A stretch of DNA of 64,000 nt, taken from an uncultured Tateyamaria sp. Its GTDB lineage: Bacteria > Pseudomonadota > Alphaproteobacteria > Rhodobacterales > Rhodobacteraceae. The translations under genes and the position numbers were made by a program. Position 1 is the stretch's first letter; each line of letters starts with the position of its first letter. Under the pieces are notes generated by a model. That model made no database searches. It had not been told where the DNA came from and was given only the letters and a program-made list of their open reading frames with translations. Below are positions 20,086 to 29,166 of this stretch, one piece after another. The stretch lies in the NCBI RefSeq assembly GCF_947504105.1, contig NZ_CANNGP010000022.1:1-64000 (forward strand), given 5' to 3'.

Positions 20086-21123
20086 TTAGCTCGTCACGTC
20101 CGGCGCGGGCTTCCACTTGAACCCGACCCGGATCACCCCGTGGTCGTTGGTCCCGCTTTCCTTGTGATCGTTCTGGTTCAGGTGATCGTTCTGGACCACC
20201 ATCTCGTCAAACGCCCACTTCCGCCGCCTGGAGTTGTCGTAGAATTCCTGGCTGAACAGAATGTGGTCCAAGCTCTCGCGCTGCCCCTTATAGACATGGG
20301 TGTAGTACACATCGCGGACCGATCTGTATTCCTGTATCGTCTGCGCGGTGTAGAGCGCATTGTCCCCACCACCCGACGACAACGGCGATAGGTAGGTGGG
20401 CTGCTCGGATAAGATGTTCAACGTGTTGCTGGACTTGCCGTCATTCATGTCGCCAATGACAACTACGGGCGTGTCCGTCTTTTTAACCAGCTTCGTGATG
20501 ATGACCCGCAGCGCAGCAGCCTCTGCCGTGCGCCGAACGGTCGAAATGGCATAGCCCAGCGCGTTGACATGCGGCCCATGCACGTCCTTGTCGTACCAGC
20601 TGCGCTCACGCCAGATCTGCGTGGGGCGGCGGGATTTGAAGTGGCAGACAAAGACATGGATCACAGGTGTCCGCGGGTCGGGCTGTACCTGAAAATGCAG
20701 GACCGGGCGGGAAAAGGTGCTCAGGTTGACCTCAAGAAAGTCCTGTTGCGGATCGTCGCCGCCCGTTTTCAACACGTACTCGTCCGGGAAATCGACAATC
20801 CATTCGGGATCGCCCACCAGGATATCGGTGCGGACGGCGGCTGCACAGACGATCTTGTCCCCGGCATGATCCGTCGGCACCAAGGCGGTATATTCGCTGT
20901 CCATCCCGGCTTCTACCAGCACCTGATCCAACGCAGCGGCGGCCCACAGCTCTTGCAGGCCCACCACATCAGCAAAAAGCCGACCCATGGTCGCGGCAGT
21001 GTAGTCGATCTTGCGTTGGTAGATCACCGGATCCCACCCGTCGGTATCGCCGTAAATCGCGTCCCCGGGGGTTTGCAGGTTCAGAAGGTTGAAACTCGCG
21101 AAGGAAATATCGCGCGCGCCCAT
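20086..21123 (-). CDS. Endonuclease/exonuclease/phosphatase family protein
   Basis: Encodes about 345 residues of the EEP (DNase I / Mg-phosphodiesterase) fold. The motifs run in order: FNLLNLQTP, VGLQELW with the metal-binding Glu, VVIGDMNDGKSS (Asp/Asn), and the terminal NDHGVIRV. The best start is the ATG at 21123 (MGARDISFASF), 8 bases after a GGAG; an upstream TTG codon overlaps that site. There is no signal peptide. The substrate may be nucleic acid or a phosphoester and cannot be told from sequence. It is monocistronic. Confidence 0.85.
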   Translation of the reverse strand: MGARDISFASFNLLNLQTPGDAIYGDTDGWDPVIYQRKIDYTAATMGRLFADVVGLQELWAAAALDQVLVEAGMDSEYTALVPTDHAGDKIVCAAAVRTDILVGDPEWIVDFPDEYVLKTGGDDPQQDFLEVNLSTFSRPVLHFQVQPDPRTPVIHVFVCHFKSRRPTQIWRERSWYDKDVHGPHVNALGYAISTVRRTAEAAALRVIITKLVKKTDTPVVVIGDMNDGKSSNTLNILSEQPTYLSPLSSGGGDNALYTAQTIQEYRSVRDVYYTHVYKGQRESLDHILFSQEFYDNSRRRKWAFDEMVVQNDHLNQNDHKESGTNDHGVIRVGFKWKPAPDVTS

Positions 21124-21247
21124 GGCAGTCTCCAATTCTCGTCAATCAATGCGAGAACGCTACCACAGGTTAGGTAACGCGGGCATGAAAAGTTCAAAGC
21201 GCAAGTGCCCGGCAAGGGCGTGGGCGAACCAAGGTGCAAAAGACAAA

Positions 21248-21272
21248 CGAGGGCGCTGCACCAGCGCCCTCG
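21248..21272 (-). terminator. Terminator after the flotillin gene
   Basis: A perfect 10-bp stem (21248-21257 with 21263-21272, 5-base loop) lies about 20 bases beyond the flotillin stop. On the minus strand it is followed by TTTGTCTTTT. It ends the yqiJ/yqiK-type operon. Confidence 0.82.
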
Positions 21273-21293
21273 CCCCAAACAATCGAACGGACG

Positions 21294-23015
21294 TTATGCC
21301 TTGCTGCTTGCAGGTTCTTCGCTGCTGTTCGCTTCGGGCTTTGTCACTGCTGCGTTTTCAATCGTCTTTGGCCGCGCAGGTTGATCCACCGGAGTGACCG
21401 TGTTGCCCACCGCTGCATCCGCGATGCCGGCCATCCCGTTTTCCATACTGATCCCAAGCTCTTTGCCAAGAGCCTGCATGGCGGGCATTTGCAGCGCCAT
21501 GCCCAGCACGGAATCGAGCGCCTGATTGACCGGAGTGCCGCCGTTCGGCGCACCGTCTGCACCACCACTGGCGGGGGTCATGCCCGTCACCTGGTGGATC
21601 TTGATCGAGTCGATCTTTTCAGCCGGTTTGACCATTTCCGCGATGATGGCAGGCATGGCCTCAAGCTGGGCAAGGCGGATCTTCATCGCCACGATCTCGG
21701 CACTCAGCTCGTTCTCGGAGTTCGCTATGGCTTTCTGACCTTCAGCTGTTGCCAGCATGTCGGTCCTTTTTGCCTCGGCACGCACGGTCAACGCATTTGC
21801 ATCGGCCTGCGCCTCTTCCAATTGGGCCGCGGCACGGTCGCTTGCAGCGTCCTTTTCCGCCTCGGCCGTCACACGAATACCCGTTGCCTGACGCTCCGCC
21901 TCTTTCTGCGCCTCGATGATGGCGATCCGCTTGATCCGCTCGGCCTCAGCCACCGCGCGTGCGGTTTCAATGGCTTCCGCCGCTTTCTTGGCCTCAGCCC
22001 GCGCCGTGTCAGCGGACGCACGTGCCTGGCTTTCTTCCTCGGACTTGCGGGCCACGATGATCTGGCGTTCCTGATCCGCCACTTCCAGCTCGCGTTCCTT
22101 GGCGATCTCGGCTTCGCGGATGCTGCGCTCACGCGCAATCTCGGCTGAACGTACCGCCTTCTCGCGTTCAATCCGCGCTTCTTCCTTGGCGCGGTCCGAC
22201 GCTTCCTGGTTGCGCGCGATCTGTGCCTCCTGTTCCGCCTGCAGAGTCTGGATTTCCTCAATTTGGGCGATCTCGGCCTGCTTCTGCTCGCGCTCGATCT
22301 GATACTTGCGCTTTTCGGCTTCCATCTCGGACTGGGCGACGGACACGTCAGCCTCTGCCGAAATCTCGGCCCGCTGTTTGCGCGAGGTGGCAATGACGGC
22401 CGCCAGCTTCTGCATCCCGACTGCGTTGAACGCGTTGTTTTCATCAAGCGAATCAAACGGTGTCTGGTCCAGAGCGGTCAGCGACACGGCCTCAAGCTCC
22501 AAACCGTTCTTCAGCAAGTCTTCGGAGATGGCATTCTGCACCTCTTGAACAAAGCTGGCGCGGTTTTCGTGCAATTCATCCATCGTCATCTGCGCGGCCA
22601 CGGCACGCAGACCATCGACCAGCTTACCCTCGATCATCTCGCGCAACTGTTCGACATGGAATGTCCGGTCACCCAGCGTTTGGGCCGCGCGCGAAATGCC
22701 GTCTTCGGTGGCGTTGACCGAGACGTAGAATTCAACGCCCACATCAACACGCATCCGGTCCTTGGTGATCAGCGACTGTTCAGCCACCCGCGCCACTTCC
22801 AGGCGAAGCGTCTTCATGTTGACCTTGGATATCTCGTGCAGGAACGGGACAACAATGGTGCCGCCATCCATGATAACCTTGCGCCCGCCGGACCCGGTTT
22901 TCACAAGGCTGGTTTCGCGTGTTGCACGTTTATAGAGGCGCGCCATGATCAAGCCGATCAGAACAAGAAGACCAAGAATGATGGCGGCAATCGTCAGGAT
23001 TGCAGTGAGTTGCAT
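21294..23015 (-). CDS. Flotillin-like (YqiK-type) SPFH membrane protein
   Basis: Encodes 573 residues. An N-terminal transmembrane helix (about 5-27) is followed by an SPFH/band-7 domain (KTGSGGRKVIMDGGTIVVPF, SLITKDRMRVDVGVEFYV), then a long Glu/Ala/Arg-rich coiled coil (about 215-440) and a C-terminal Gly/Pro-poor tail. The N-terminal sequence is close to E. coli YqiK as I remember it. Such proteins oligomerise into membrane microdomain scaffolds. A GTAGGAG site supports the start. The upstream partner is the NfeD/YqiJ-like gene, the usual pairing. Confidence 0.92.
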   Translation of the reverse strand: MQLTAILTIAAIILGLLVLIGLIMARLYKRATRETSLVKTGSGGRKVIMDGGTIVVPFLHEISKVNMKTLRLEVARVAEQSLITKDRMRVDVGVEFYVSVNATEDGISRAAQTLGDRTFHVEQLREMIEGKLVDGLRAVAAQMTMDELHENRASFVQEVQNAISEDLLKNGLELEAVSLTALDQTPFDSLDENNAFNAVGMQKLAAVIATSRKQRAEISAEADVSVAQSEMEAEKRKYQIEREQKQAEIAQIEEIQTLQAEQEAQIARNQEASDRAKEEARIEREKAVRSAEIARERSIREAEIAKERELEVADQERQIIVARKSEEESQARASADTARAEAKKAAEAIETARAVAEAERIKRIAIIEAQKEAERQATGIRVTAEAEKDAASDRAAAQLEEAQADANALTVRAEAKRTDMLATAEGQKAIANSENELSAEIVAMKIRLAQLEAMPAIIAEMVKPAEKIDSIKIHQVTGMTPASGGADGAPNGGTPVNQALDSVLGMALQMPAMQALGKELGISMENGMAGIADAAVGNTVTPVDQPARPKTIENAAVTKPEANSSEEPASSKA

Positions 23016-23083
23016 ATGAATACTCCTACATGAACTAAAGGTAAGGTTGGACAGACAGCGTGTATGATGAGCCGCAAGGCTGG

Positions 23084-23803
23084 TCAGATCACGAAGAACT
23101 TGTCACCGCGTTTGCGAATGAGCGTGACATCGCTGCCCTTGGGGAAAACATCTTCATCGTGAAGCGGCTCAACCCGAAGATAGTGGATGTTGTTGTGCCG
23201 ATCCTTGATCTTGACCTCAGCCGGGCGACCGCGTGCAGCGGTGCCTTGCGTGATGGTGCCGTGATAGCCGCCAAGGAACCGGGCCCGCGTGGCGCTTGTT
23301 TCGGTCTTGGGCATGATCAGGGCCACCCAGTTGGCGATCACACGGGTCACGGCCAGCGCCGGGACAGCCGCAACAACCGAGGCGATGAGGGCAGGCAGGC
23401 CCTGCCCGAACAGACCCGCGACAAAGGACTGAAGGATCAGGCCAAAGAGACCAAACATAGTCAGGAATGACGCAAGCCAGATCAGGAACGGCACATCACG
23501 CGCACCGATCCATGTGAACAGCCCGGAGGACTGAGCACCGGCATCAATGTCAGGCATCTCTGCCGCATCCACGGCATCGACAGCATCCACACCGGGATCA
23601 ATGTCCGCCGCAAACTCGGTCGACAGATCAAAGTCCGCATCCACGTCGATATCTGGCGCGTCACTGCCAAGGCCCATGAGTGTGCCGCCTAACACGGCGC
23701 TCAATATCTCAAGAACAAACAGGCCAGCCACCACTGCCAGTGCGATGGCAAACGGGGCGCTCTCGGGCGATAGGAAAAGTGCAATCATGTCTTTCATTTC
23801 CAT
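23084..23803 (-). CDS. YqiJ/NfeD-like membrane protein with OB fold
   Basis: Encodes 239 residues. There is a first membrane helix at about 17-38, an acidic Asp/Ala-rich loop (about 47-90), two to three hydrophobic segments (about 105-165), and a C-terminal OB-fold-like domain (about 175-239). NfeD-type proteins accompany flotillins and are thought to help scaffold assembly. No clear Shine-Dalgarno site precedes the ATG at 23803; ATGs 2 and 5 codons later are possible starts, but the leader is AT-rich throughout. Confidence 0.82.
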   Translation of the reverse strand: MEMKDMIALFLSPESAPFAIALAVVAGLFVLEILSAVLGGTLMGLGSDAPDIDVDADFDLSTEFAADIDPGVDAVDAVDAAEMPDIDAGAQSSGLFTWIGARDVPFLIWLASFLTMFGLFGLILQSFVAGLFGQGLPALIASVVAAVPALAVTRVIANWVALIMPKTETSATRARFLGGYHGTITQGTAARGRPAEVKIKDRHNNIHYLRVEPLHDEDVFPKGSDVTLIRKRGDKFFVI

Positions 23804-23924
23804 ATCTATATAGTCACTGATAAAAAAATGTTAGGTATTTATGTGCAGAAATTGTATTTTTTTTATTCATACCTATCTAGGGTGTTGTACCAGCCACGGT
23901 TTCAAACGGGATTGAGCGCACACC
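23804..23924. promoter_or_regulatory. AT-rich divergent promoter region with TAGGTAT dyad
   Basis: This is the most AT-rich spacer seen in the window and lies between the leftward yqiJ-like gene and the rightward HTH gene. TAGGTAT at 23832-23838 and its exact inverse ATACCTA at 23869-23875 are 30 bases apart, with T/A runs between. The arrangement suggests operator half-sites for the adjacent HTH protein. No single -35/-10 pair was clear. Confidence 0.45.
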
Positions 23925-24371
23925 ATGCCGGACTTTCTCCACCGCCGCCGCCTTGCGCGGATGATTGATCGTACGGCCAGCCAAGTGTCCGATGTTGCCG
24001 TGCCTGACAAGGGTTGGATCGCTTCGGTCCGTCATGCTTTGGGCATGTCTGCAGAACAGGTGGCACGACGCAAGGGTGTTAGTCGAAACGCGGTGTATCA
24101 GGCGGAACGCAGCGAACAGGACGGAGCCGTTTCGATCAAGCAGATGGAACAGCTGGCCTCTGCCATGGGCGCGCGGTTTGTCTATGCCATCGTGCCTGAG
24201 GCACGGATCGAAGACCTGAAATATGCTCAAGCCATGAAACTCGCACACGCGCTTATCGCAGATGAACCGGATGCAGGCACGTGGTCAACAGATGCTCGTC
24301 AGGACTGGATCGAGGACAAGGCGGCAGAATTGCTACACGACATGCCCCCCACCTTCTGGGACGACAAGTAG
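23925..24371 (+). CDS. Mobile mystery protein A-type HTH regulator (orphan)
   Basis: Encodes 148 residues. The N-terminal RRRLARMIDRTASQV, the Cro/C1-type helix-turn-helix (about 31-62, MSAEQVARRKGVSRNAVYQ), the ERSEQDGAVSIKQMEQLASAMG stretch and the C-terminal region around IADEPDAGTWS match the family called mobile mystery protein A. That family usually sits just upstream of mobile mystery protein B, a Fic-domain protein. Here no Fic gene follows; the next gene is on the opposite strand and unrelated. Probably a DNA-binding regulator, perhaps of the divergent flotillin operon. Confidence 0.8.
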   Translation: MPDFLHRRRLARMIDRTASQVSDVAVPDKGWIASVRHALGMSAEQVARRKGVSRNAVYQAERSEQDGAVSIKQMEQLASAMGARFVYAIVPEARIEDLKYAQAMKLAHALIADEPDAGTWSTDARQDWIEDKAAELLHDMPPTFWDDK

Positions 24372-24380
24372 CTGGTCGGT

Positions 24381-24866
24381 CTACGCCGGGCGCGGCGGTG
24401 TCGCAGGGGCGCGGGCCACGCGGGCAAGCGCATCACGCGCGATCAGAACGTGGAAGGGCATGATCGCGGCCAAGTAAAGCCGCCCGCCCATATTGTGCGT
24501 ATGCACCCAGGTTGCCAGCGAAACGACACCCTCCTCGGACCGGACGCTGACCCGGAAATCCAGATGCCTGTCGTTGAACCCGGCAATCAACTCGGTTCCC
24601 GTCTCGCTTTCGACCGGGAATGGACCCAATTTGTCTGCCGCATCTGGCCCATCCTGCGACAAGCCAAACGGGGTCGTGATCAAGCCACGCAGTTTGACCA
24701 ACATCTGCGCCCAACCCGGAAAAGCCGTGATGATCTCGGACGCCGCGCGCGCGTTGGCTGTGCTCGCAACCGAATAACAATCCAGAAAATCACCCCGCTG
24801 CATATACCCGTGCAAAGCACTGTCGGCGGGCAATGGCGTGGCGGTGACGCGCGGTGCGGAAAGCAT
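24381..24866 (-). CDS. DUF2867-like hypothetical protein
   Basis: Encodes 161 residues and has a good AGGAG ribosome site. The central HLDFRVSVR and TWVHTHNMGGRLYLAAIMPFH segments resemble DUF2867, a SRPBCC-like ligand-binding family of unknown role. No membrane helix or signal peptide is evident. The 3' end is 9 bases from the convergent HTH gene. Confidence 0.65.
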   Translation of the reverse strand: MLSAPRVTATPLPADSALHGYMQRGDFLDCYSVASTANARAASEIITAFPGWAQMLVKLRGLITTPFGLSQDGPDAADKLGPFPVESETGTELIAGFNDRHLDFRVSVRSEEGVVSLATWVHTHNMGGRLYLAAIMPFHVLIARDALARVARAPATPPRPA

Positions 24867-24994
24867 GGGGCACTCCTTTGGCTGACTGTGGTCACTCTAT
24901 TGACGCATGCCGACCCTGACCCTGTGACATGAAACCACAACGGAACTGAAAGCTTGCTACACTAGCGCCACCTACATCCGACAGGAACCGCGCC

Positions 24995-25453
24995 ATGACC
25001 GATGATGACAGCCCGCAATCACAAAACATCTGGCCCCTGCCAGCCTTCTATTTCCAAGTTACGATGGCCGGGGAGGACATGACATTCCAAGAGGTGAGCG
25101 GCCTCGATGCCGAGAGCCAGCCCATTGAATATCGCGCAGGCAACAGCAAGGTCTTTTCCACGATCAAGATGCCCGGCCTCCGCAAGACGGGCAACCTGAC
25201 CCTCAAAAAGGGTGTCTTCATCCGGGATCAAACATTTTGGGACTGGTTCAGCGGTATCAAGATGAACACGATCAAGCGTCAGGATCTGACCATTTCATTG
25301 CTTGATGGAAGCGGTACGCCGACCATGGTCTGGCGGGTGATGAACGCCTTTCCCACCAAGATCACAGGCACCGACCTCAAGGCAGAGGGCAATGAGGTCG
25401 CCATCGACAGCGTCGGGATCGCGCACGAAGGGATCACCATCGAAAACGCATGA
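24995..25453 (+). CDS. T4 gp19-like / contractile-injection tube protein (solitary)
   Basis: Encodes 152 residues of the phage tail tube family (T4 gp19-like; Afp1/Pvc1 of extracellular contractile injection systems). The N-terminal half (PAFYFQVTM, FQEVSGLDAESQPIEYR) and the central MPGLRKTGNLTLKKGVF stretch are the hallmark of this family. Length is typical of an inner tube subunit. No sheath, baseplate, AAA+ or effector gene is present; neighbours are DUF2867 and ribosomal protein S4. A clear AGGAA site and an immediate terminator mark it as a complete single-gene unit. Confidence 0.87.
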   Translation: MTDDDSPQSQNIWPLPAFYFQVTMAGEDMTFQEVSGLDAESQPIEYRAGNSKVFSTIKMPGLRKTGNLTLKKGVFIRDQTFWDWFSGIKMNTIKRQDLTISLLDGSGTPTMVWRVMNAFPTKITGTDLKAEGNEVAIDSVGIAHEGITIENA

Positions 25454-25454
25454 A

Positions 25455-25483
25455 AAAGGGCCGCCCAATGCGGGCGACCCTTT
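25455..25483. terminator. Bidirectional terminator between tube gene and rpsD
   Basis: The stem is AAAGGG plus CGCCC paired with GGGCG plus CCCTTT with one mismatch (25455-25466 with 25472-25483), starting 2 bases after the tube-gene stop. On the minus strand it is followed by TTTTT-type sequence, so it also ends the rpsD transcript coming from the other side. Confidence 0.8.
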
Positions 25484-25516
25484 GAAAATCTGACGGCGGG
25501 ACACTCCCGCAGCGTC

Positions 25517-26137
25517 TTAGTTCTTGGCGTAGAATTCCACGACCAGGTTTGGTTCCATCATCACCGGGTACGGCACGTCGCCCAAAGTGGGGGTGCGGGT
25601 GAAGGTGGCGGTCATTTTCGAGTGATCTGCATCGATATAGTCAGGCACATCACGCTCTGGCAGTTGCGTGGCTTCCAGAAGGACGGCCAGTTGCTTCGAA
25701 CGGTCACGCACCTCGATCACGTCACCCTCTTTCACGCGGTAGGAGGGGATGTTGACCTTGCGGCCGTTCACACGCACGTGGCCGTGGTTCACGAACTGAC
25801 GGGCGGCAAAGACGGTTGCCACGAATTTCGCGCGGTAAACAACCGCGTCGAGGCGGCGTTCCAGCAGACCGATCAGGTTTTCGCCGGTGTCACCGCCCAC
25901 ACGTACCGCTTCGGCATAGATGCGACGGAACTGTTTCTCGGTCAGGTCGCCATAGTAGCCTTTCAGCTTCTGCTTGGCACGCAACTGAATACCGAAGTCG
26001 GACAGCTTGCCCTTGCGGCGCTGACCGTGCTGGCCGGGGCCATATTCACGACGGTTGACGGGGGATTTGGGGCGACCCCAAATGTTTTCGCCCATGCGGC
26101 GATCAATCTTGTACTTGGCAGACGTGCGTTTTGTCAC
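25517..26137 (-). CDS. rpsD: 30S ribosomal protein S4
   Basis: Encodes the 206-residue S4 protein, which nucleates 30S assembly and binds 16S rRNA. It begins at GTG after a strong AAGGAG. The N-terminal [20 protein letters not shown] and [17 protein letters not shown] are the family signature, and the S4 domain ([18 protein letters not shown]) follows. It is monocistronic here rather than in the alpha operon, as expected in Alphaproteobacteria. Confidence 0.98.
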   Translation of the reverse strand: MTKRTSAKYKIDRRMGENIWGRPKSPVNRREYGPGQHGQRRKGKLSDFGIQLRAKQKLKGYYGDLTEKQFRRIYAEAVRVGGDTGENLIGLLERRLDAVVYRAKFVATVFAARQFVNHGHVRVNGRKVNIPSYRVKEGDVIEVRDRSKQLAVLLEATQLPERDVPDYIDADHSKMTATFTRTPTLGDVPYPVMMEPNLVVEFYAKN

Positions 26138-26245
26138 GGCTGATCTCCTTCGGTTCAGGTTTCCAAAGGGCGTTGTCCTCTCCCCGGATTTGGCCGGGAC
26201 GACAGGGATCTTCTTGCGAAGGCCACCAACACCAATGAAGCCGCG

Positions 26246-26273
26246 CTTATACGACCAGAATTGACAGAGTCAA
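26246..26273 (-). promoter_or_regulatory. Sigma-70-type promoter for rpsD
   Basis: On the minus strand TTGACT (26273-26268) and TATAAG (26251-26246) are separated by 16 bases, close to the housekeeping consensus. They lie about 110 bases upstream of the rpsD GTG. The -35 box sits 4 bases from the tag stop codon, so rpsD has its own promoter at the end of tag. Confidence 0.65.
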
Positions 26274-26276
26274 CGG

Positions 26277-26855
26277 CTACTTCGGCCCACCCATGGCAGC
26301 GCATTCGGCATGGCGGAAACACGGGGTGATGTGATCATTGACCAACCCGGTTGCTTCCATGAACGCATAGACGATCGTGGGACCCACGAACTTGAAGCCC
26401 CGGGCCCGCAAATCCTTTGAGACCTGTTCGCTCAGTTTCGTCTTGGGCGGTACCTGATCACGGCTGGCAAAGTTGGTCTGAAGCGGCGCACCATCCACAT
26501 AATTCCATAGAAATTTATCGAAGCCGACGGTGGCATTAACCTCGAGATAGGCGCGGGCGTTGGTAATCGTTGCTTCGATCTTGCCACGGTGGCGGATGAT
26601 ACCGGGGTTTGCCAACAGCCGTTGTACATCATCCTCGCCCCACTCTGCCACGATGGCAGGATCAAACTCGCCAAAGGCATCGCGGAAGGCATCGCGCTTG
26701 CGCAGGATGGTGATCCAGCTCAAACCGGCCTGAAAACCGTCGAGGATCAGCTTCTCCCACAGCGCCCGCGCATCATGTTCAGGCACCCCCCATTCGGTGT
26801 CATGATAGGCGACGTAGTCGGGGGCTTCCCCCTCCCACCCACAGCGGTGCACCAT
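26277..26855 (-). CDS. tag: DNA-3-methyladenine glycosylase I
   Basis: Encodes the 192-residue base-excision repair enzyme that removes 3-methyladenine. The N-terminal RCGWEGEAPDYVAYHDTEWG and the C-terminal GLVNDHITPCFRH contain the Cys/His residues that bind the structural zinc in Tag, and FQAGLSWITILRKRDAFR is the substrate-pocket helix region. Length and motifs are complete. It is divergent from the EAL gene. Confidence 0.96.
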   Translation of the reverse strand: MVHRCGWEGEAPDYVAYHDTEWGVPEHDARALWEKLILDGFQAGLSWITILRKRDAFRDAFGEFDPAIVAEWGEDDVQRLLANPGIIRHRGKIEATITNARAYLEVNATVGFDKFLWNYVDGAPLQTNFASRDQVPPKTKLSEQVSKDLRARGFKFVGPTIVYAFMEATGLVNDHITPCFRHAECAAMGGPK

Positions 26856-26936
26856 GCCAAATCCTCCCCGTTTTGATTAACAACTAAAATTGGAACAAAA
26901 TGCAAACATTAAGACAGTTTTTACAGCTTCGGCTCA

Positions 26937-27827
26937 ATGCTGATGCCAGTTTTCAAGCACAAGGGTCGCTGCCAGCCCATGACGAACAATCGGTTCTCGA
27001 ACGTGCCCGCTGGGGCGGACAATCCGCTGAATGCAGCCTTGTCATCACGCGACCGCAGCACGTTGTTGATGGTCGAGCAGGCGGTCAAGCATCAGCAAAC
27101 TCTGCTCGCATTTCAGCCAGTCGTGATCGCGAACGACCCGGGCCGCGTGGGATTTTACGAGGGACTGATCCGCGTCATGGACGACACGGGGCGCATTATC
27201 CCGGCCAAGGATTTCATGCCGGTTGTTGAACGCGCCGAACTGGGCCGCGAGATCGACGTGGTGGCGTTGAACATGGGCCTACGCACGTTGCACGAAAATC
27301 CGTCGATCCGGTTGTCGATCAACATGTCGGCCCGTTCCATCGGCTACCAAAGATGGATGCAGACCCTGAACCCCTGGCTCAAAAAGGATCCCTCGGTCGG
27401 TGAACGGCTGATCCTCGAAATCACCGAAGGATCGGCGATGGATCAACCCGAACTGGTCGTGGACTTCATGGATCGGCTCAGTGCCAAGGGGATCTGTTTT
27501 GCCCTCGATGATTTCGGCGCCGGGTATACCGCATTGCGCTATTTCAAGGACTTCTTCTTTGACGTGCTCAAGATCGATATGGAGTTCTGCAACGGCATCG
27601 CCAACGATCCGGACACGCAGGCGCTGACCGCCGCGATCATCCAGATCGGGCACCATTTCGACATGCTGGTCGTGGCCGAAGGGGTCGAACGGCAGGAAGA
27701 TGTCGAGATGCTGACGCAGATGGGTGCAGATTGCTTGCAGGGCTTCTATTTCCAAGCGCCGCAAGTCCGGCCTGACTGGCTCTTTGGCAAGGGTGATACT
27801 GCACAACCAGCAGGTATGCGCGCCTGA
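26937..27827 (+). CDS. Stand-alone EAL-domain c-di-GMP phosphodiesterase
   Basis: Encodes 296 residues, almost all one EAL domain without GGDEF, PAS or membrane segments. The motif is EGL (E75) in place of EAL. The other catalytic residues are present: N129, E161, DDFG at 191-194, K212, E248 and E251 in AEGVE, and Q268. It is therefore probably an active cytosolic phosphodiesterase that degrades c-di-GMP. The start is uncertain: ATGs at 26937, 26943 and 26979 are possible and only the last has an AAGGG upstream. Confidence 0.88.
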   Translation: MLMPVFKHKGRCQPMTNNRFSNVPAGADNPLNAALSSRDRSTLLMVEQAVKHQQTLLAFQPVVIANDPGRVGFYEGLIRVMDDTGRIIPAKDFMPVVERAELGREIDVVALNMGLRTLHENPSIRLSINMSARSIGYQRWMQTLNPWLKKDPSVGERLILEITEGSAMDQPELVVDFMDRLSAKGICFALDDFGAGYTALRYFKDFFFDVLKIDMEFCNGIANDPDTQALTAAIIQIGHHFDMLVVAEGVERQEDVEMLTQMGADCLQGFYFQAPQVRPDWLFGKGDTAQPAGMRA

Positions 27828-27957
27828 GACATAACGTCCGTTGCCGCATGGCAGCGAATCCGGTAGTGCACGCGCAGCGCGGGACCATTCTGAGGCCCGC
27901 ACCGGCGTGCAAAGTCTCGGATTGGTCCTCAAGGAAACTGACAGAGGACCCGACTCC

Positions 27958-29133
27958 ATGACCAACATCGTCATCGCTTCGGCCGCCCGGACTGCCGTCG
28001 GCAGCTTTGGTGGCTCATTTGCCAACACCCCCGCCCATGATCTTGGCGCAGCTGTGCTTGAAGCCGTGGTAGAGCGTGCGGGCATCGACAAGTCCGAGGT
28101 TTCCGAAACCATCCTTGGTCAGGTCCTGACCGCCGCCCAGGGTCAGAACCCCGCCCGTCAGGCGCACGTCAGCGCGGGCCTGCCCAAGGAAAGTGCCGCG
28201 TGGTCGATCAATCAGGTCTGCGGTTCGGGCCTGCGCGCCGTGGCACTTGGTGCTCAGCACATCGCCCTGGGTGACGCTGACATCATCGCCGCCGGTGGAC
28301 AGGAAAACATGACCCTTTCGCCCCACGCCGCCGCCCTGCGCGCCGGCCACAAGATGGGCGACATGAAGTACATTGACACTATGATCCGCGACGGTCTGTG
28401 GGACGCTTTCAACGGCTACCACATGGGTCAGACGGCCGAAAACGTGGCGGACCAGTGGCAGATCACGCGTGACATGCAGGACGAGTTTGCCGTTGCCTCC
28501 CAAAACAAGGCGGAAGCCGCTCAGAAAGCGGGCAAGTTTGGCGATGAAATCACCGCCTTCACCGTGAAAACCCGCAAGGGCGACATCGTGGTCGACGCTG
28601 ATGAATACATCCGCCACGGCGCCAACATGGACGCCATGAAGAAACTGCGCCCTGCCTTCACCAAGGATGGCTCGGTCACGGCGGCCAATGCATCCGGTCT
28701 GAACGACGGCGCCGCAGGTGCCCTGTTGATGACCGCCGACAATGCAGAAAAGCGCGGGATCGAGCCGCTGGCCCGCATCGCAAGCTACGCCACAGTCGGT
28801 CTTGACCCATCGATCATGGGCGTTGGCCCGATCTATGCCAGCCGCAAGGCGCTTGAGAAAGCAGGTTGGAAACCCGAGGACCTCGACCTTGTCGAAGCCA
28901 ACGAAGCGTTCGCCGCACAAGCCTGCGCCGTGAACAAGGACATGGGCTGGGATCCGTCGATCGTGAACGTGAATGGCGGTGCCATCGCCATCGGCCACCC
29001 CATCGGCGCATCCGGCGCGCGTATCCTAAACACATTGCTGTTCGAGATGAAGCGCCGCGACGCCAAGAAGGGCCTTGCCACACTGTGCATTGGCGGTGGC
29101 ATGGGCGTTGCCATGTGCCTCGAACGCGACTGA
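27958..29133 (+). CDS. phaA: Acetyl-CoA C-acetyltransferase (beta-ketothiolase)
   Basis: Encodes 391 residues. The acylated cysteine is C88 in [11 protein letters not shown]; the C-terminal [12 protein letters not shown] contains the catalytic histidine and [10 protein letters not shown] the second cysteine. It condenses two acetyl-CoA into acetoacetyl-CoA, the first step of polyhydroxybutyrate synthesis. A GAGGA site supports the ATG. phaB follows 144 bases downstream; phaC is not in the window. Confidence 0.95.
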   Translation: MTNIVIASAARTAVGSFGGSFANTPAHDLGAAVLEAVVERAGIDKSEVSETILGQVLTAAQGQNPARQAHVSAGLPKESAAWSINQVCGSGLRAVALGAQHIALGDADIIAAGGQENMTLSPHAAALRAGHKMGDMKYIDTMIRDGLWDAFNGYHMGQTAENVADQWQITRDMQDEFAVASQNKAEAAQKAGKFGDEITAFTVKTRKGDIVVDADEYIRHGANMDAMKKLRPAFTKDGSVTAANASGLNDGAAGALLMTADNAEKRGIEPLARIASYATVGLDPSIMGVGPIYASRKALEKAGWKPEDLDLVEANEAFAAQACAVNKDMGWDPSIVNVNGGAIAIGHPIGASGARILNTLLFEMKRRDAKKGLATLCIGGGMGVAMCLERD

Positions 29134-29142
29134 TCCAGATCA

Positions 29143-29166
29143 AGGCGGTGCCGCACGGCGCCGCCT
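29143..29166. repeat. Hairpin between phaA and phaB
   Basis: A nearly perfect GC stem of about 10 pairs (29143-29153 with 29156-29166) starts 9 bases after the phaA stop. No T tract follows. It may be a partial attenuator or an mRNA-stability element that separates phaA from phaB levels. Confidence 0.5.

Noticed and set aside
23925-24371. A type II toxin-antitoxin module at the HTH gene
   Set aside because: Only the regulator is present. The neighbour DUF2867 is on the other strand and is not a known toxin.
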